Below, one piece after another: positions 14,466-14,695 of a stretch of DNA of 14,695 nt. The stretch comes from Chloroflexota bacterium (GTDB taxonomy: Bacteria > Chloroflexota > Anaerolineae > JAADDB01): contig JAADDB010000335.1 in NCBI GenBank assembly GCA_013154135.1, positions 1 to 14,695 on the forward strand, in the 5' to 3' direction. Positions within the stretch are counted from its first letter, which is position 1. Each line of letters begins with the position of its first letter. Position numbers and translations under genes: made by a program. The notes below the pieces were generated by a model, which was given only the letters and a program-made list of their open reading frames with translations, made no database searches and was not told where the DNA came from.

Positions 14466-14675
14466 TTAATCACGGATAAGCACTCCATATAGGCGATCGC
14501 CACGAGACAGATAGGTGATTTCTCGGTCATGAAAGCTATCGCCAGGTGCAAGTACTCTATCCAGGTTGTACTGGGCCTTGAAAAGGGGCGCTATGGCCTC
14601 CCGCAAGTGCCCAAAAAAGGGCGTTTTTCGTGCTTCGCCCGCTGATTGCGCAAAATCTAGGCTAAGTGTTACATG
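14466..14675 (-). pseudogene. 3' end of an unrecognised reading frame, possibly frameshifted
   Basis: The minus strand is open for 69 codons ending in TAA at 14466. The predicted end reads protein-like (PFFGHLREAIAPLFKAQYNL, then GDSFHDREITYLSRGDRLYG, then VLIRD). There is no ATG or well-placed GTG start, and an in-frame TGA lies at 14676-14678. Just upstream, another frame reads HDVLAYD, so a one-base frameshift in a longer gene is possible. The window ends 17 bases later, which prevents a decision. I do not recognise the family. Confidence 0.35.
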
Positions 14676-14695
14676 TCATACGCCAAGACATCGTG

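Larger units (their letters stand above)
14317..14654. repeat. segment bounded by a 14-bp perfect inverted repeat
   Basis: TTTTGCGCAATCAG at 14317-14330 is exactly complementary to 14641-14654. The bracketed 338 bp are less GC-rich than their surroundings. They contain a hairpin and the dppD-matching segment. It could be a small non-autonomous element or coincidental sequence homology. No target-site duplication is evident. Confidence 0.4.
14018..14695. other. gene-poor right end with repeats and a lower-GC block
   Basis: No complete gene is supported. From left to right it holds heptamer units, a GC-rich hairpin, a REP-like palindrome, and more heptamer units. A block from about 14313 onward is visibly richer in A/T than the rest of the window. 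Its elements are listed individually. Confidence 0.6.

Overview
The window looks like a bacterial chromosome segment from a member of the Chloroflexota (Anaerolineae-like), though this is inferred from style, not from a marker gene. The clues are GC-rich coding DNA, Shine-Dalgarno-led genes, a binding-protein lipoprotein whose signal peptide is followed by a Val/Thr/Glu/Lys repeat linker (VVETVVVTKEV type) often seen in Chloroflexota, and intergenic gaps carrying degenerate heptanucleotide arrays.

Layout. Positions 253-6666 (minus strand) hold a complete peptide/oligosaccharide-type ABC importer in the order dppA, dppB, dppC, dppD, dppF. The binding-protein gene has its own promoter (TTGTAC-17-TATAAT), a long leader hairpin, and a strong hairpin just after its stop that separates it from the permease and ATPase genes. 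The last two genes overlap as ATGA. Positions 6873-8174 encode enolase (minus), with its own promoter. A 649-bp divergent spacer follows, containing a nine-unit heptamer array and the promoter of rplY/ctc (ribosomal protein L25, 8824-9489, plus). L25 converges on a membrane-anchored family-3 amino-acid-type binding protein (9560-10351, minus), preceded by a clan-A glycoside-hydrolase-like exported protein (10484-11617, minus). A divergently oriented 86-residue single-TM protein (11826-12086, plus) converges on a 587-residue nitrilase-fold protein (12254-14017, minus). That protein has Gly in place of the catalytic Cys and a 200-residue Glu/Pro-rich tail.

The right end (about 14018-14695) has no complete gene. 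It holds a REP-like palindrome, a GC-rich hairpin, heptamer units, and then a markedly less GC-rich block from about 14313. That block has a 14-bp inverted repeat at its borders, a 12-bp hairpin, the 3' end of an unrecognised minus-strand reading frame, and a 27-nt exact match to the interior of dppD. A plus-strand transcript of the block would be antisense to dppD mRNA.

Functionally the window combines nutrient uptake (importer, second binding protein, a possible surface glycosidase) with housekeeping genes (enolase, L25). The items most worth a second look are the Cys-less nitrilase with its acidic tail, the dppD-matching segment at the right edge, and the dispersed heptamer arrays.
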